A DNA stretch of 64,000 bases from Bryobacteraceae bacterium. Its GTDB lineage: Bacteria; Acidobacteriota; Terriglobia; Bryobacterales; Bryobacteraceae. A program made the translations under genes and the position numbers. The stretch is from positions 1 through 64,000 of the forward strand of contig JABAQT010000039.1 of NCBI GenBank assembly GCA_019187195.1, written 5' to 3'. The notes below the pieces were generated by a model. The model saw only the letters and a program-made list of their open reading frames with translations. It searched no databases and had not been told where the DNA came from. Within the stretch, counting starts at the first letter, position 1, and the number at the start of each line of letters is the position of its first letter. This document shows positions 9,456 through 17,764 of this stretch, piece by piece.

Positions 9456-10700
9456 ATGGCTGTGATCCACCGGCGGCCCGCGATCGCCGTCAACGTGGGG
9501 GGTGTCGTCACCGGAGGCGGCCACCCGATTGTCGTTCAATCCATGACGAATACCGACACGGCGGACGTCCCGTCCACCGTCAACCAGGTCATGGCGCTTG
9601 CCCGCGCCGGGTCCGAACTCGTCCGCGTCACCGTCAATACCGAAGATGCCGCCAGGGCCGTGCCCCGGATCGTCGATACGCTCGACAGGTTCGGCGTCCG
9701 TGTCCCCATCATCGGCGATTTTCATTACAACGGGCATATCCTGCTCAGGAAATACCCCGATTGCGCGCGGGCGCTCGCCAAGTACCGCATCAATCCCGGC
9801 AATGTAAACATCGGCCGGAAGCACGACGAGAACTTCCGCACCATGATCGAGGCGGCGATCGAGTACCGCCGCCCGGTCCGCATCGGTGTCAACTGGGGCT
9901 CGCTCGACCAGGCGCTGCTCACGCGGATGATGGATGAGAACGCCGCGCTTCCCCACCCCCGTGATGCCCGGGATGTCATGCACGACGCGATTGTCGCGAG
10001 CGCCCTTCTTTCCGCCCGCGCCGCGGAAAGCTACGGCCTCTCCGCGGACAGGATCATCCTCAGCGCAAAAGTGAGCGGCGTGCAGGATCTCATCGACGTC
10101 TATCGCAAACTCGCCGCCTCCTGCTCCTACGCCCTCCATCTCGGCCTTACCGAGGCCGGTATGGGAGCCAAGGGTATCGTAGCCACCACCGCCGCCCTTT
10201 CCATCCTCCTCCAGGAGGGCATTGGCGACACCATCCGCGCGTCCCTCACGCCACCCCCCAACGGAGACCGCACGGAGGAGGTCCTCGTCAGCCAGCAGGT
10301 GCTCCAGTCGCTTGGCCTTCGCAGTTTCACTCCCCAGGTCACCGCCTGCCCCGGGTGTGGCCGCACCACCAGCACATTCTTCCAGGAACTTGCCGCCCGC
10401 ATTCAAACCTACCTCCGCGAGCAGATGCCCGTCTGGCAAAGCCGCTACCCGGGCGTCGAGGAGATGAAAGTAGCCGTCATGGGCTGTGTCGTCAACGGCC
10501 CGGGCGAGTCCAAGCATTCCGATATCGGCATCTCTTTGCCAGGAACCTTTGAAGAGCCGGTTGCTCCGGTTTATGTCGACGGCCGGCTCTTCCGGACGCT
10601 CCGCGGGGATCACATCGTCGCCGAGTTCCAACAGATTCTCGACAACTACGTGGAGCGCAGGTATGGCGTGGCCGAAACTGCGGAAATCGCAGGCGACTGA
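9456..10700 (+). CDS. ispG: 4-hydroxy-3-methylbut-2-en-1-yl diphosphate synthase
   Basis: 414 aa. IspG (GcpE) makes HMBPP from MEcPP in the MEP isoprenoid pathway using a [4Fe-4S] cluster. The N-terminal TIM-barrel part begins with [20 protein letters not shown]. The cluster cysteines are C298 and C301 (CPGCGRT) and C344 ([10 protein letters not shown]), and the Glu in NGPGE is the fourth ligand. A strong GGGGAGG site lies at 9445-9451. The following hypothetical gene begins 38 nt before the ispG stop, so they are cotranscribed. The uppS gene of the same lipid pathway is 5 kb away. Confidence 0.97.
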   Translation: MAVIHRRPAIAVNVGGVVTGGGHPIVVQSMTNTDTADVPSTVNQVMALARAGSELVRVTVNTEDAARAVPRIVDTLDRFGVRVPIIGDFHYNGHILLRKYPDCARALAKYRINPGNVNIGRKHDENFRTMIEAAIEYRRPVRIGVNWGSLDQALLTRMMDENAALPHPRDARDVMHDAIVASALLSARAAESYGLSADRIILSAKVSGVQDLIDVYRKLAASCSYALHLGLTEAGMGAKGIVATTAALSILLQEGIGDTIRASLTPPPNGDRTEEVLVSQQVLQSLGLRSFTPQVTACPGCGRTTSTFFQELAARIQTYLREQMPVWQSRYPGVEEMKVAVMGCVVNGPGESKHSDIGISLPGTFEEPVAPVYVDGRLFRTLRGDHIVAEFQQILDNYVERRYGVAETAEIAGD

Positions 10701-11253
10701 CAGAGAAGAAACTCAACCGAAGAAGGCTCTCCCGCCCGCTATTCACCAGCGGCTGAAGCGGTTGGCGCGCAAACTCGATGAACTCCCGGCCAAGGACGAG
10801 TTGCGGATTCGCCAGGCCCGTGAACTCGAGGAGAGGCAGCGCTCCGCCGGCGCCGAACTCCACCAGTTGTGCCGCGGCCTTGTCGCTGCCCTCAACTCCA
10901 TGCTCGATAATCTCGAAATCGAGATCACGCCCGCATCCTATAACGCCGGCCTGCTCGATTCGCCTTCCGGCCTCCTCATTCAAATCAATGCCAGCGGCCG
11001 TATCGTCCAACTCGCCATTCATGCCCGCGAGCCCGAGATCTCCTCCGAGCACTTCCGCACGCCGTACATCCTCCAGGGGGCCATCCGCTGGTTCAACCAG
11101 GAGTTTCTCGAACGGCAGGAAATTCAGGAGATGCAGATCTTTTATTGTATCGATTCGTCCGGCGGCTCCTGGCGCTATTACGACCCCCGCACCCGCAAGA
11201 CCGCCACCGTCGATGAAGACTACATCGCCGGCGTGCTCGATCAATTGCTATAG
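10663..11253 (+). CDS. Conserved-looking hypothetical protein overlapping ispG
   Basis: 196 aa, start taken at the ATG at 10663, inside the ispG 3' end. The first 50 residues are basic and helical, followed by a helix-rich segment and an alpha/beta part with [20 protein letters not shown], a [17 protein letters not shown] helix and a C-terminal [16 protein letters not shown] stretch. No signal peptide or membrane segment is seen, so it is probably cytoplasmic. I do not recognise the family. The 38-nt overlap suggests translational coupling with ispG. Confidence 0.7.
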   Translation: MAWPKLRKSQATDREETQPKKALPPAIHQRLKRLARKLDELPAKDELRIRQARELEERQRSAGAELHQLCRGLVAALNSMLDNLEIEITPASYNAGLLDSPSGLLIQINASGRIVQLAIHAREPEISSEHFRTPYILQGAIRWFNQEFLERQEIQEMQIFYCIDSSGGSWRYYDPRTRKTATVDEDYIAGVLDQLL

Positions 11254-11262
11254 GGACGGCCC

Positions 11263-13011
11263 CTACTTCCCCTCCAGCAGTTTCGCCAGCGTCCGCATCG
11301 GCACGGCGCCTTCCTTGAGCGCCAGGTCGTTGAATTCATACAACCGGTAGCTGGCGCCTTTCCGCCGGCGCCATGCATCGCGGACCTTCACCCACTCCCG
11401 GTATCCGAGGTAATACGTCGGCAGTTGCGCCGAGGACAGCTTCGCCCGCTGCAGTTTTGCCGCGGCCTCTTCTTTTTCCTGGAAGGTGTCCTCCGTCATC
11501 AGCTTCATCGCCTCCTGGTCGGACATGTTCATCGTTTGCATCCGCACATCCAGAATCGCGTTCGCCGCCACGCGCAGTTGCTGCTTCAGGAACGTCAGCC
11601 GCAGAGCCGGGCTGTTGTCGAGGTACCCTTCATCGAGCATCATCTCCGTCGCATAAACCGCCCAGCCTTCCACATAAGGGCCGTTGCCGAACACGCTTCG
11701 CAGCACGCGCCTCGCAAGCGGCTGCACTCCGTTGGCGTACTCGAGTTGAACATAATGCCCGGGCATCGCTTCGTGTATGGTCAGCAGCTTCAGCCCGTAG
11801 GTGTTGTACTCCCGGAGTTTCGACTCGATCCGTTCCTTCGGCCAGTCTCCCGGAATCGGCGTCAGCCAATAAAACGCTCCTAACTCCGGTTGCAGCGCCG
11901 GCGCCGCGTTGAAGCCGCCCACTGCGTAGATGCCTCTCATGAACGCCGGAGTCTCGATCAGTTGCAGATTGTCCCTCATTGGCAGCGCCAGCAGGTTCTT
12001 CTCGCGCACGAACCGCCGCGCCTCGTCCAGGTCGCGCCGCGCGTCACCGATATAAGTGGCCGCCGTGGCATGATTCTCCGATATCTTCTCGAGCGTCTTG
12101 CCCACCACATCGGACAGGCTGCCCTCCGCCGCTCCGGGGTAATACCTGGCGTACAAAGGCTTCGATAACGCGAGCATCTGGTTCCGCGTCTCTTCGAGAA
12201 AGCTCTCGGCGTCGCGCAGCAACTCCTCCGGAGGTGTATTGGCGCCCAGCGCATAGCGGAACTTCGCGGCATAGATCCCCTTGCCCAGCCGCCAATCGCC
12301 TGTGCGTTTGGATAATTCCGTTTCCAGCCACACGTTGAACGCCCTCAACGCCGCCAGCGCCGGCTCGGCTGCCTTCTCATACGGCGCTTTCAAATCCCCT
12401 GCCGCCTCTTCCCGCAGCGTCTTGCCGATCAATTCGATATTGCCTTCGTTCTCCTCGCGCGCCACGCGATTCCATATCTCCGGCGCATCCGTCAATTGCG
12501 CCTTCGCCTGCTCGATCAAACGCGGGATCTTTTCGAGGCGCGCGATGATCTGCGTCATCCGCCGGGCTTTGGGAGCATAGTCCAGCACGTAGGGAGTGAA
12601 CAATGCGTTGCCCACCATCTCCACGTAAAGCGCCGGATTGTGCCGGTAGCTCTGAATGGTGTCCAGGTCCAGCAGGTTCAACGACACCATGTCCTGCATG
12701 ATGTCGAAATCCGCGCGTTCCTCCGCGGTCAACGGCCGCTTCCCCCAATCGGTCAGCTGGTCGCGCACGGACGCATAGTACTGCCGCTGCCTCTGTATGC
12801 CGGCGGCGCTCATGTCGTCCAGTTGCTCGTCCAGATGAACTCCCTGGTGTTCGTGATACCCCACCGACGTCGCCGTGACCGGTGACATCGCCAGCGTGGA
12901 ATAGACGAATCGCGAAGTGAATTTTCCGAACTCGCCCTCTTCACCCTTGCGCCGGCAGGCCCCGGTCCACAACAGACTCATGAGCAGGAAAACGGGCATC
13001 AATTGTTTCAT
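11263..13011 (-). CDS. DUF885-family putative metallopeptidase, exported
   Basis: 582 aa, full length for DUF885. The N-terminus has a signal with a weak lipobox-like end (LLWTGAC, Cys19). The conserved motif HEAMPGHYVQLEY, related to the HExxH of gluzincins, lies about three quarters along, followed by EGWAVYATEMM, also characteristic. Family members are thought to be peptidases or dipeptidases; activity is inferred. It lies 9 nt after the M13 peptidase gene, so the two exported peptidases probably form one operon with rfbD. Confidence 0.87.
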   Translation of the reverse strand: MKQLMPVFLLMSLLWTGACRRKGEEGEFGKFTSRFVYSTLAMSPVTATSVGYHEHQGVHLDEQLDDMSAAGIQRQRQYYASVRDQLTDWGKRPLTAEERADFDIMQDMVSLNLLDLDTIQSYRHNPALYVEMVGNALFTPYVLDYAPKARRMTQIIARLEKIPRLIEQAKAQLTDAPEIWNRVAREENEGNIELIGKTLREEAAGDLKAPYEKAAEPALAALRAFNVWLETELSKRTGDWRLGKGIYAAKFRYALGANTPPEELLRDAESFLEETRNQMLALSKPLYARYYPGAAEGSLSDVVGKTLEKISENHATAATYIGDARRDLDEARRFVREKNLLALPMRDNLQLIETPAFMRGIYAVGGFNAAPALQPELGAFYWLTPIPGDWPKERIESKLREYNTYGLKLLTIHEAMPGHYVQLEYANGVQPLARRVLRSVFGNGPYVEGWAVYATEMMLDEGYLDNSPALRLTFLKQQLRVAANAILDVRMQTMNMSDQEAMKLMTEDTFQEKEEAAAKLQRAKLSSAQLPTYYLGYREWVKVRDAWRRRKGASYRLYEFNDLALKEGAVPMRTLAKLLEGK

Positions 13012-13020
13012 TGCGTATAG

Positions 13021-15018
13021 TCACCAGATCCGGCAGGTATCCGCCGGAGCCATCGGCGCGCCCACCTTGCAGGAGAATGCCTCTCGAAACGCGGGCATGT
13101 TGCGCACCGTCCCGTTGACGCGAAACTTCCCGGGCGAGTGCGGGTCCGTCATCGCCCTCAGGCGCGAGGCCTCCGCGGTCAAGTTCTCGCACCAGATCTG
13201 CGCGAACCCCAGAAAAAACCGCTGTTGCGCGGTGAATCCATCCGCCTTGGGCAGCATCTGCTTTTCGAGCCCGGCGAGCAACGCCATATAGGCAAGGTGG
13301 ATCCCGCCGTTGTCCGCCGCGTTTTCACCAAGCGTCAGCTTGCCGTTCAGGTGCACGCCGGGGATGGGGCTGAACTTCTCATACTCCCTGACAAAACATT
13401 CCGCCCGCTGCTCGAAGGCCTTGGCGTCAACCGGTGTCCACCAGTCGCGCAGGTTCCCCTTTCCGTCAAACCGCCTCCCCTGATCGTCAAAGCCATGCGT
13501 CAGTTCGTGGCCGATCACCACTCCAATCGCCCCGAGATTCACGGCATCATCGGCCTTCGGGTTATAGAACGGCGGTTGCAGAATTCCCGCCGGAAAGTTG
13601 ATATTGTTCATCGGCGGCGAGTAGTAGGCGTTCACTGTCGGCGGCGTCATGCTCCACTCGGCTTTGTCCGTCGGCTTTCCGATCTTCTCGATATTCCGGC
13701 GGATTTCGAATTCGGCCGCTCTCAATGAATTTTCGAAGTAGCCGCTCCGCTCGATCTTCACGCTCGAATAGTCCTTCCACTTGTCCGGATACCCGATCTT
13801 GTTCGTCACCAGGCGCAGCTTTTCAAGCGCCTGTTTCTTCGTCGCCGGAGTCATCCAGTTGGCTTCCTCAATATCCTTCGCCATGGATGTTTCGATCTCT
13901 CCCACCAGCGCCAGCGCCCGCTGTTTGCTCGCTCCGCTGAAGGCGAGATCGACGAACTTCCGCCCCAGCGCGTCTCCCAATGCGTCATCGGTGGCGTCCA
14001 CGCACTGCTTCCAGCGCGCCTGCTGCTCCTTCTGCCCGCGCAGCGTCTTGCCGAAAAATTCGAACGCCGCGTCACGGTAGGCTTTGGGCAGCAACTCCGC
14101 GTAGCTCGAGAGCACGTGCCACGTTAAATAGGTCTTCAGATCGTCGAGGCTGCTCGCGGCGATCACTCCGTTCATCCCCTTTATGAAATCCGGCGCCGCG
14201 ACATTCAGCGATGCGAACTTCGGAGCCCGCGCGAAATAGCGGCCGAAATCGAACTCCGGACTCAGCGCCTCGAGTTGCGCCACCGTCATCTTGTGGTATG
14301 TATTGTCGGGATTCCGCAGCGCCACGCGGTCGAGCGACGCCTTTGCCAGCGCCGTCTCGATGCGCATCACCGCGGCCGGATCGTACCGCCCGCCAAGCAT
14401 GCCCAGCATCCCGGCCACTGTCTCCTCATACTGCTTGCGCAACCGGGCAAAACGCGGCTCCGGCTTCAGATAATAGTCGCGGTCCGGCAATCCTAACCCG
14501 CCCTGAACGACGTTGGCGATTTGCATGGATGAGTTCTTCCGGTCGGGGCTTGCCAGGAATCTGAAGAAAGCATCCACTCCCGCCTCATGCAGCCGCGCAA
14601 CCTCCGCCGTCAGATCTCTTTTCGAACTCAGGGCAGCGATTGCGTCCAGTGTCCGCCGGACCGGCCGCAACCCCGCTGCCTCGATCGCCTTTTCGTCCAT
14701 GCATGAGGCGTAGTAATCCCCAATCTTCTGCTCCAGCGCGGTGCGGTTCGGCGAAGGGCGCGCCGCCTTTTCGAGGATCGCCCGCTCCGTCTCCATGTTG
14801 CGTTCCTTCAACTCCTGGAAGCGCCCCCAGCGGGATTGATCCGCGGGAATTGGATTGGCCTTCTTCCACCCGCCGCAGGCATACTGGTAGAAGTCTTCGC
14901 ATGGGGCGACGCTCGTATCCATCGCCTTCCGGTCGATGCCGGATGACTGGGGCGCGCCCGCGGCAAACGCCGCCAATGCCACCCCCAGAATCGAAGCGCC
15001 AGAACAGGAGTTGCGCAT
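13021..15018 (-). CDS. M13-family zinc endopeptidase (neprilysin/PepO-like)
   Basis: 665 aa, normal for M13. The zinc motif HELTH is at 504-508 (GHELTHGFDDQGRRFD), the third ligand is in ENAADNGGIHLAY, and the protein ends in CRIW, the family's usual C-terminal CxxW. The N-terminus has a hydrophobic signal (ILGVALAAFAAGAPQS), so the enzyme is periplasmic or lipid-linked and cleaves oligopeptides. The rfbD stop lies 4 nt upstream and the DUF885 gene 9 nt downstream. Confidence 0.94.
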   Translation of the reverse strand: MRNSCSGASILGVALAAFAAGAPQSSGIDRKAMDTSVAPCEDFYQYACGGWKKANPIPADQSRWGRFQELKERNMETERAILEKAARPSPNRTALEQKIGDYYASCMDEKAIEAAGLRPVRRTLDAIAALSSKRDLTAEVARLHEAGVDAFFRFLASPDRKNSSMQIANVVQGGLGLPDRDYYLKPEPRFARLRKQYEETVAGMLGMLGGRYDPAAVMRIETALAKASLDRVALRNPDNTYHKMTVAQLEALSPEFDFGRYFARAPKFASLNVAAPDFIKGMNGVIAASSLDDLKTYLTWHVLSSYAELLPKAYRDAAFEFFGKTLRGQKEQQARWKQCVDATDDALGDALGRKFVDLAFSGASKQRALALVGEIETSMAKDIEEANWMTPATKKQALEKLRLVTNKIGYPDKWKDYSSVKIERSGYFENSLRAAEFEIRRNIEKIGKPTDKAEWSMTPPTVNAYYSPPMNNINFPAGILQPPFYNPKADDAVNLGAIGVVIGHELTHGFDDQGRRFDGKGNLRDWWTPVDAKAFEQRAECFVREYEKFSPIPGVHLNGKLTLGENAADNGGIHLAYMALLAGLEKQMLPKADGFTAQQRFFLGFAQIWCENLTAEASRLRAMTDPHSPGKFRVNGTVRNMPAFREAFSCKVGAPMAPADTCRIW

Positions 15019-15022
15019 ACCC

Positions 15023-15901
15023 TCATTTTAGGGCGCGGCGTTCGCGCAACTGCAGATAGCTTTTGATCGCGGTTTCCAGCGAAGGGAACGGCTCGATCCC
15101 CAGGCTCTCCATCTTCGCGTTGCTCAACGCCGAATATTTCGGCCGCCGCGCCGCCGTTCGATATTCCCGCTCGTTCGTGGGCCGCAACTCCGGGTCCACC
15201 CCCGCCAGGCGGAAAATCGTTCGCGCGTACTCGAACCACGACACCGGCGTGCCTCCGCCGATATGAAACACGCCGCGCGCCTTCTTCGCCACCAGGTCCG
15301 CCGTTCGCGCCGCCAGCACCGGAGCGTACGCCGGCGAGGCCACATGGTCCTCGACCACCCGGATCGTCTGTCCCGATTTCGCCAGCCTCAGCATCAACTC
15401 GATGAAATTCCCCCGCGCCGTATGTAATCCTCCCGGTCCGAACACGCCCGACGTTCTTACGATCAAAGGATTGTCGAGATAGGCTTGCGCGTACAACTCC
15501 CCGCCCAGCTTCGAGACCGCATAGGCGCCTAGCGGGTGCGTCGCGTCCGTCTCGACGTATGGGGTTCCCTTCGTTCCGTCAAACACATAATCCGTCGAGA
15601 AATGGACCAGCAGCGCGTCGATCTGCCGGCACGCCACCGCCAGATTCCTGACGGCCAGCGCGTTCACCTGGTAGGCCGCCGCCGGCTCCTTCTCGGCCAC
15701 ATCCACCTGGTTGTAGGCCGCCGCGTTGATCACTATCCCCGGATCGAGCATCGCGACGGTACGTTCCACCGCGGCCGCGTCCGTAATGTCCAGTTCATTG
15801 CGCTGGAATCCCGTTACCGGAAAATCACGGCTGCTGAATTCCCGGAACAGTTCCACTCCCAACTGCCCGCCGCTCCCTAGGATGAGTACCTTGCTCGACA
15901 T
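15023..15901 (-). CDS. rfbD: dTDP-4-dehydrorhamnose reductase
   Basis: 292 aa extended SDR. The NAD(P)-binding motif is VLILGSGGQLG at residues 5-15, and the catalytic YxxxK is YAVSK. The sequence VHFSTDYVFDGTKGTPYVETD is diagnostic of RfbD/RmlD, which reduces dTDP-4-dehydro-L-rhamnose to dTDP-L-rhamnose. No rfbA, rfbB or rfbC is beside it, so rhamnose synthesis genes are scattered. It is the first gene of a run with the M13 and DUF885 peptidase genes. Confidence 0.93.
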   Translation of the reverse strand: MSSKVLILGSGGQLGVELFREFSSRDFPVTGFQRNELDITDAAAVERTVAMLDPGIVINAAAYNQVDVAEKEPAAAYQVNALAVRNLAVACRQIDALLVHFSTDYVFDGTKGTPYVETDATHPLGAYAVSKLGGELYAQAYLDNPLIVRTSGVFGPGGLHTARGNFIELMLRLAKSGQTIRVVEDHVASPAYAPVLAARTADLVAKKARGVFHIGGGTPVSWFEYARTIFRLAGVDPELRPTNEREYRTAARRPKYSALSNAKMESLGIEPFPSLETAIKSYLQLRERRALK

Positions 15902-15970
15902 GAGTATTCCCTAGCATACCGCGGGTCCCAACTCACGCCGCCCGAAGGTGGCGCCGCGCCGGGCGAATCC

Positions 15971-16672
15971 TCATGACGGTGCGTATTCGAGCGCTTCCCC
16001 CGTCACCGCCGCCAGTCCGCCGAACTTGCGCACACGCCGCCCGTAAGCCGCCAATGCCTCCCGCAGGGACTGCTCGCCGAAGTCCGGCCAGGAGAGCGGC
16101 AGAAACACCATCTCCGCATAGGCGCACTCCCACAGCAGGAAATCGCTCAAACGCTGCTCGCCGGCGGTCCGGATGAGCAGGTCCACGTCAGGGCCCAGCG
16201 CGTGCGTGAACTCCTCTCGCGTGCGCGCATTGCGCGAGGCGTTCAGAATGGCGTCCCGCGACGAATAATCCACCGCGAGCCGCAGATGCAACCGGCTGCC
16301 GGGCGCGGTCTCGCCTTCGGCGGATTCTATCAGTGGGATCAGGTCACCCGGCAGCCGGTCCCGTCTGCCAATGACGCTCAGGCGGATGCCTTTGCGCCGG
16401 CACTCCTCGATTTCGGTAAGCAGGTAGTGGCGCAACAGCAGCAGCAGCGCGCGAACTTCCGTTTTGGGGCGCTTCCAGTTGTCTGAGGAGAAAGCATAGA
16501 GGGTCAAGGTTTGGATGCCGAGACGGATGGCGGCTTCGGCGGTGCGGCGAACGGCATGGACGCCCTCGCGGTGGCCTTCGAAGCGAGGGAGGGAGCGTGC
16601 GGAGGCCCAGCGGCCGTTTCCGTCCATGATGATAGCGACGTGGGCGGGAATTGAAAAAGTACTTGTCATCAT
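15971..16672 (-). CDS. uppS: Undecaprenyl diphosphate synthase (cis-prenyltransferase)
   Basis: 233 aa. The catalytic Asp is in [13 protein letters not shown], and the conserved [22 protein letters not shown] and WPDF motifs follow. The enzyme extends farnesyl diphosphate with isopentenyl diphosphate to C55 undecaprenyl diphosphate, the carrier for envelope glycans. The start is the first of two ATGs, with GGAG 9 nt upstream. An AAGTACTT palindrome (16657-16664) overlaps its first codons and is shared with the promoter of the regulator locus upstream. Confidence 0.95.
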   Translation of the reverse strand: MMTSTFSIPAHVAIIMDGNGRWASARSLPRFEGHREGVHAVRRTAEAAIRLGIQTLTLYAFSSDNWKRPKTEVRALLLLLRHYLLTEIEECRRKGIRLSVIGRRDRLPGDLIPLIESAEGETAPGSRLHLRLAVDYSSRDAILNASRNARTREEFTHALGPDVDLLIRTAGEQRLSDFLLWECAYAEMVFLPLSWPDFGEQSLREALAAYGRRVRKFGGLAAVTGEALEYAPS

Positions 16673-16713
16673 AAAGTATTACTCCACAAAAAATTCACCA
16701 ACTTCACTCTCCC

Positions 16714-17100
16714 TTATTGACCCGCCCGCATCGCCCGGATCAGTGCTTCCATATGATCCAGGTACTGGTTCAGCGCCTTGCGTCCTTCCCCGGTCAGGCG
16801 GTATTCCGTCCGCGGCATCCGCCCGTCGAAATACTTCTCGCACGAGATGTAGCCCGCCTCTTCCAGCTTCCGGGCGTGAATGCTTAGATTTCCATCCGTC
16901 GTATCCAGCAGTTTCTTCAATTCCGTGAACGTGAGCGATTCGCCGGCGGCGAGCGCGCTCACAATCGCCAGCCGGATCCGCTCATGAATGAGCCGGTCGA
17001 GTTGTGGGACGCGGGCATTGTTGAAGGACGGCTCCGGCGCCGGCTTGCCGCCGGGATCGGCCGTCTGTCTGCGCGCAAGGTTGCTGATCTTACCCACCAT
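16714..17100 (-). CDS. Winged-helix transcriptional regulator (HTH_34/ArsR-like)
   Basis: About 128 aa. The winged helix spans roughly residues 35-110 (LTFTELKKLLDTTDGNLSIHARKLEEAGYI, a split-up recognition helix followed by a wing with GRMPRTEYRLT). This family (PF13601-like) usually controls neighbouring membrane proteins. I chose the ATG at 17100, which overlaps the upstream gene by 11 nt. A perfect AAGGAGGT (17101-17108) abuts it, so the true initiator may be the next codon, GTG at 17097, or an upstream TTG at 17124. It is in one operon with the membrane protein gene before it. Confidence 0.85.
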   Translation of the reverse strand: MVGKISNLARRQTADPGGKPAPEPSFNNARVPQLDRLIHERIRLAIVSALAAGESLTFTELKKLLDTTDGNLSIHARKLEEAGYISCEKYFDGRMPRTEYRLTGEGRKALNQYLDHMEALIRAMRAGQ

Positions 17101-17686
17101 ACCTCCTTGCGATCCACGCACCAAAGATCATGTGAAGAACCCCGAAGCCCGCCAACAGGAACCAGTTGCCCCAGGCTTCGGGCGAGAAGAGGCATACCGC
17201 GCCCAAACCGGCGAAACAGGCCCCCATGGCGGGAACAATGCGCACCGAGAACGCCCCGCCCGTCATGACCCCGGTTCCATAGAGCAGCAGCCAGAGTCCC
17301 GGCAGCAACCGCGCCTGTCCCGCCGGAAACAGCGCGCCGGTCAGAATACACCCCGCCAGCAGGGGCGGAGCGAAGCTGAGCGCGAACTTTCGGGTGGGCG
17401 CCGAGAAAACCGTGGAGCCTCCTCTCACCGCCTTGCGATGCATCGAGTATACGCCGATGCCGATGGCGAGCAAGGCCTCAATCAGCCAGATGGAGAGCCA
17501 GCGTTCACTGTCCGCCTGCAGGCCGGCGAGGATGGCGGCAAGGGAGGCGGTGACGCCCATGGCAACGCCTCCCCATCCGGGGACAGCGGTAAAGCTGGAA
17601 GTCCGCTCCATGGTTTCGCGAATGAAGCGGAGGTTATCGAGGGCGTGTTGGTGGATGGGGAGAGGCTCGGGGCGGGCCGGGAGCAT
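17090..17686 (-). CDS. Six-helix membrane protein paired with winged-helix regulator
   Basis: 198 aa from the ATG at 17686. A soluble N-terminal helix (HQHALDNLRFIRETMERTSSF) is followed by six hydrophobic segments arranged in pairs. I do not recognise an enzymatic motif. The start is set by the promoter: a sigma-70 promoter ends 6 bp before this ATG, so the mRNA probably begins at or next to the start codon (leaderless). An open frame continues 25 codons upstream but would lie upstream of the predicted transcript. It is cotranscribed with the regulator gene, which begins inside its last codons. Confidence 0.8.
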   Translation of the reverse strand: MLPARPEPLPIHQHALDNLRFIRETMERTSSFTAVPGWGGVAMGVTASLAAILAGLQADSERWLSIWLIEALLAIGIGVYSMHRKAVRGGSTVFSAPTRKFALSFAPPLLAGCILTGALFPAGQARLLPGLWLLLYGTGVMTGGAFSVRIVPAMGACFAGLGAVCLFSPEAWGNWFLLAGFGVLHMIFGAWIARRYGG

Positions 17687-17692
17687 GGGTAA

Positions 17693-17721
17693 AGGATAGC
17701 GGCATTCCAATGTTTTGTCAA
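17693..17721 (-). promoter_or_regulatory. Sigma-70 promoter with AAGTACTT palindrome
   Basis: On the minus strand TTGACA (17716-17721) is followed after exactly 17 bp by TATCCT (17693-17698). The start codon A is 6 bp past the -10, which predicts leaderless transcription. The palindrome AAGTACTT (17720-17727) overlaps the upstream edge of the -35, a good place for an autoregulatory operator of the winged-helix protein. Confidence 0.75.
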
Positions 17722-17764
17722 GTACTTTATACCGCCAAGGTTTCGGCCGACCCGCTGACAACCC

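Noticed and set aside
9372..10631. N-terminal extension of the metallo-beta-lactamase frame by 420 codons
   Set aside because: The extension is the antisense of ispG, has no homology to the family, and the ATG at 9371 starts a proper signal peptide.
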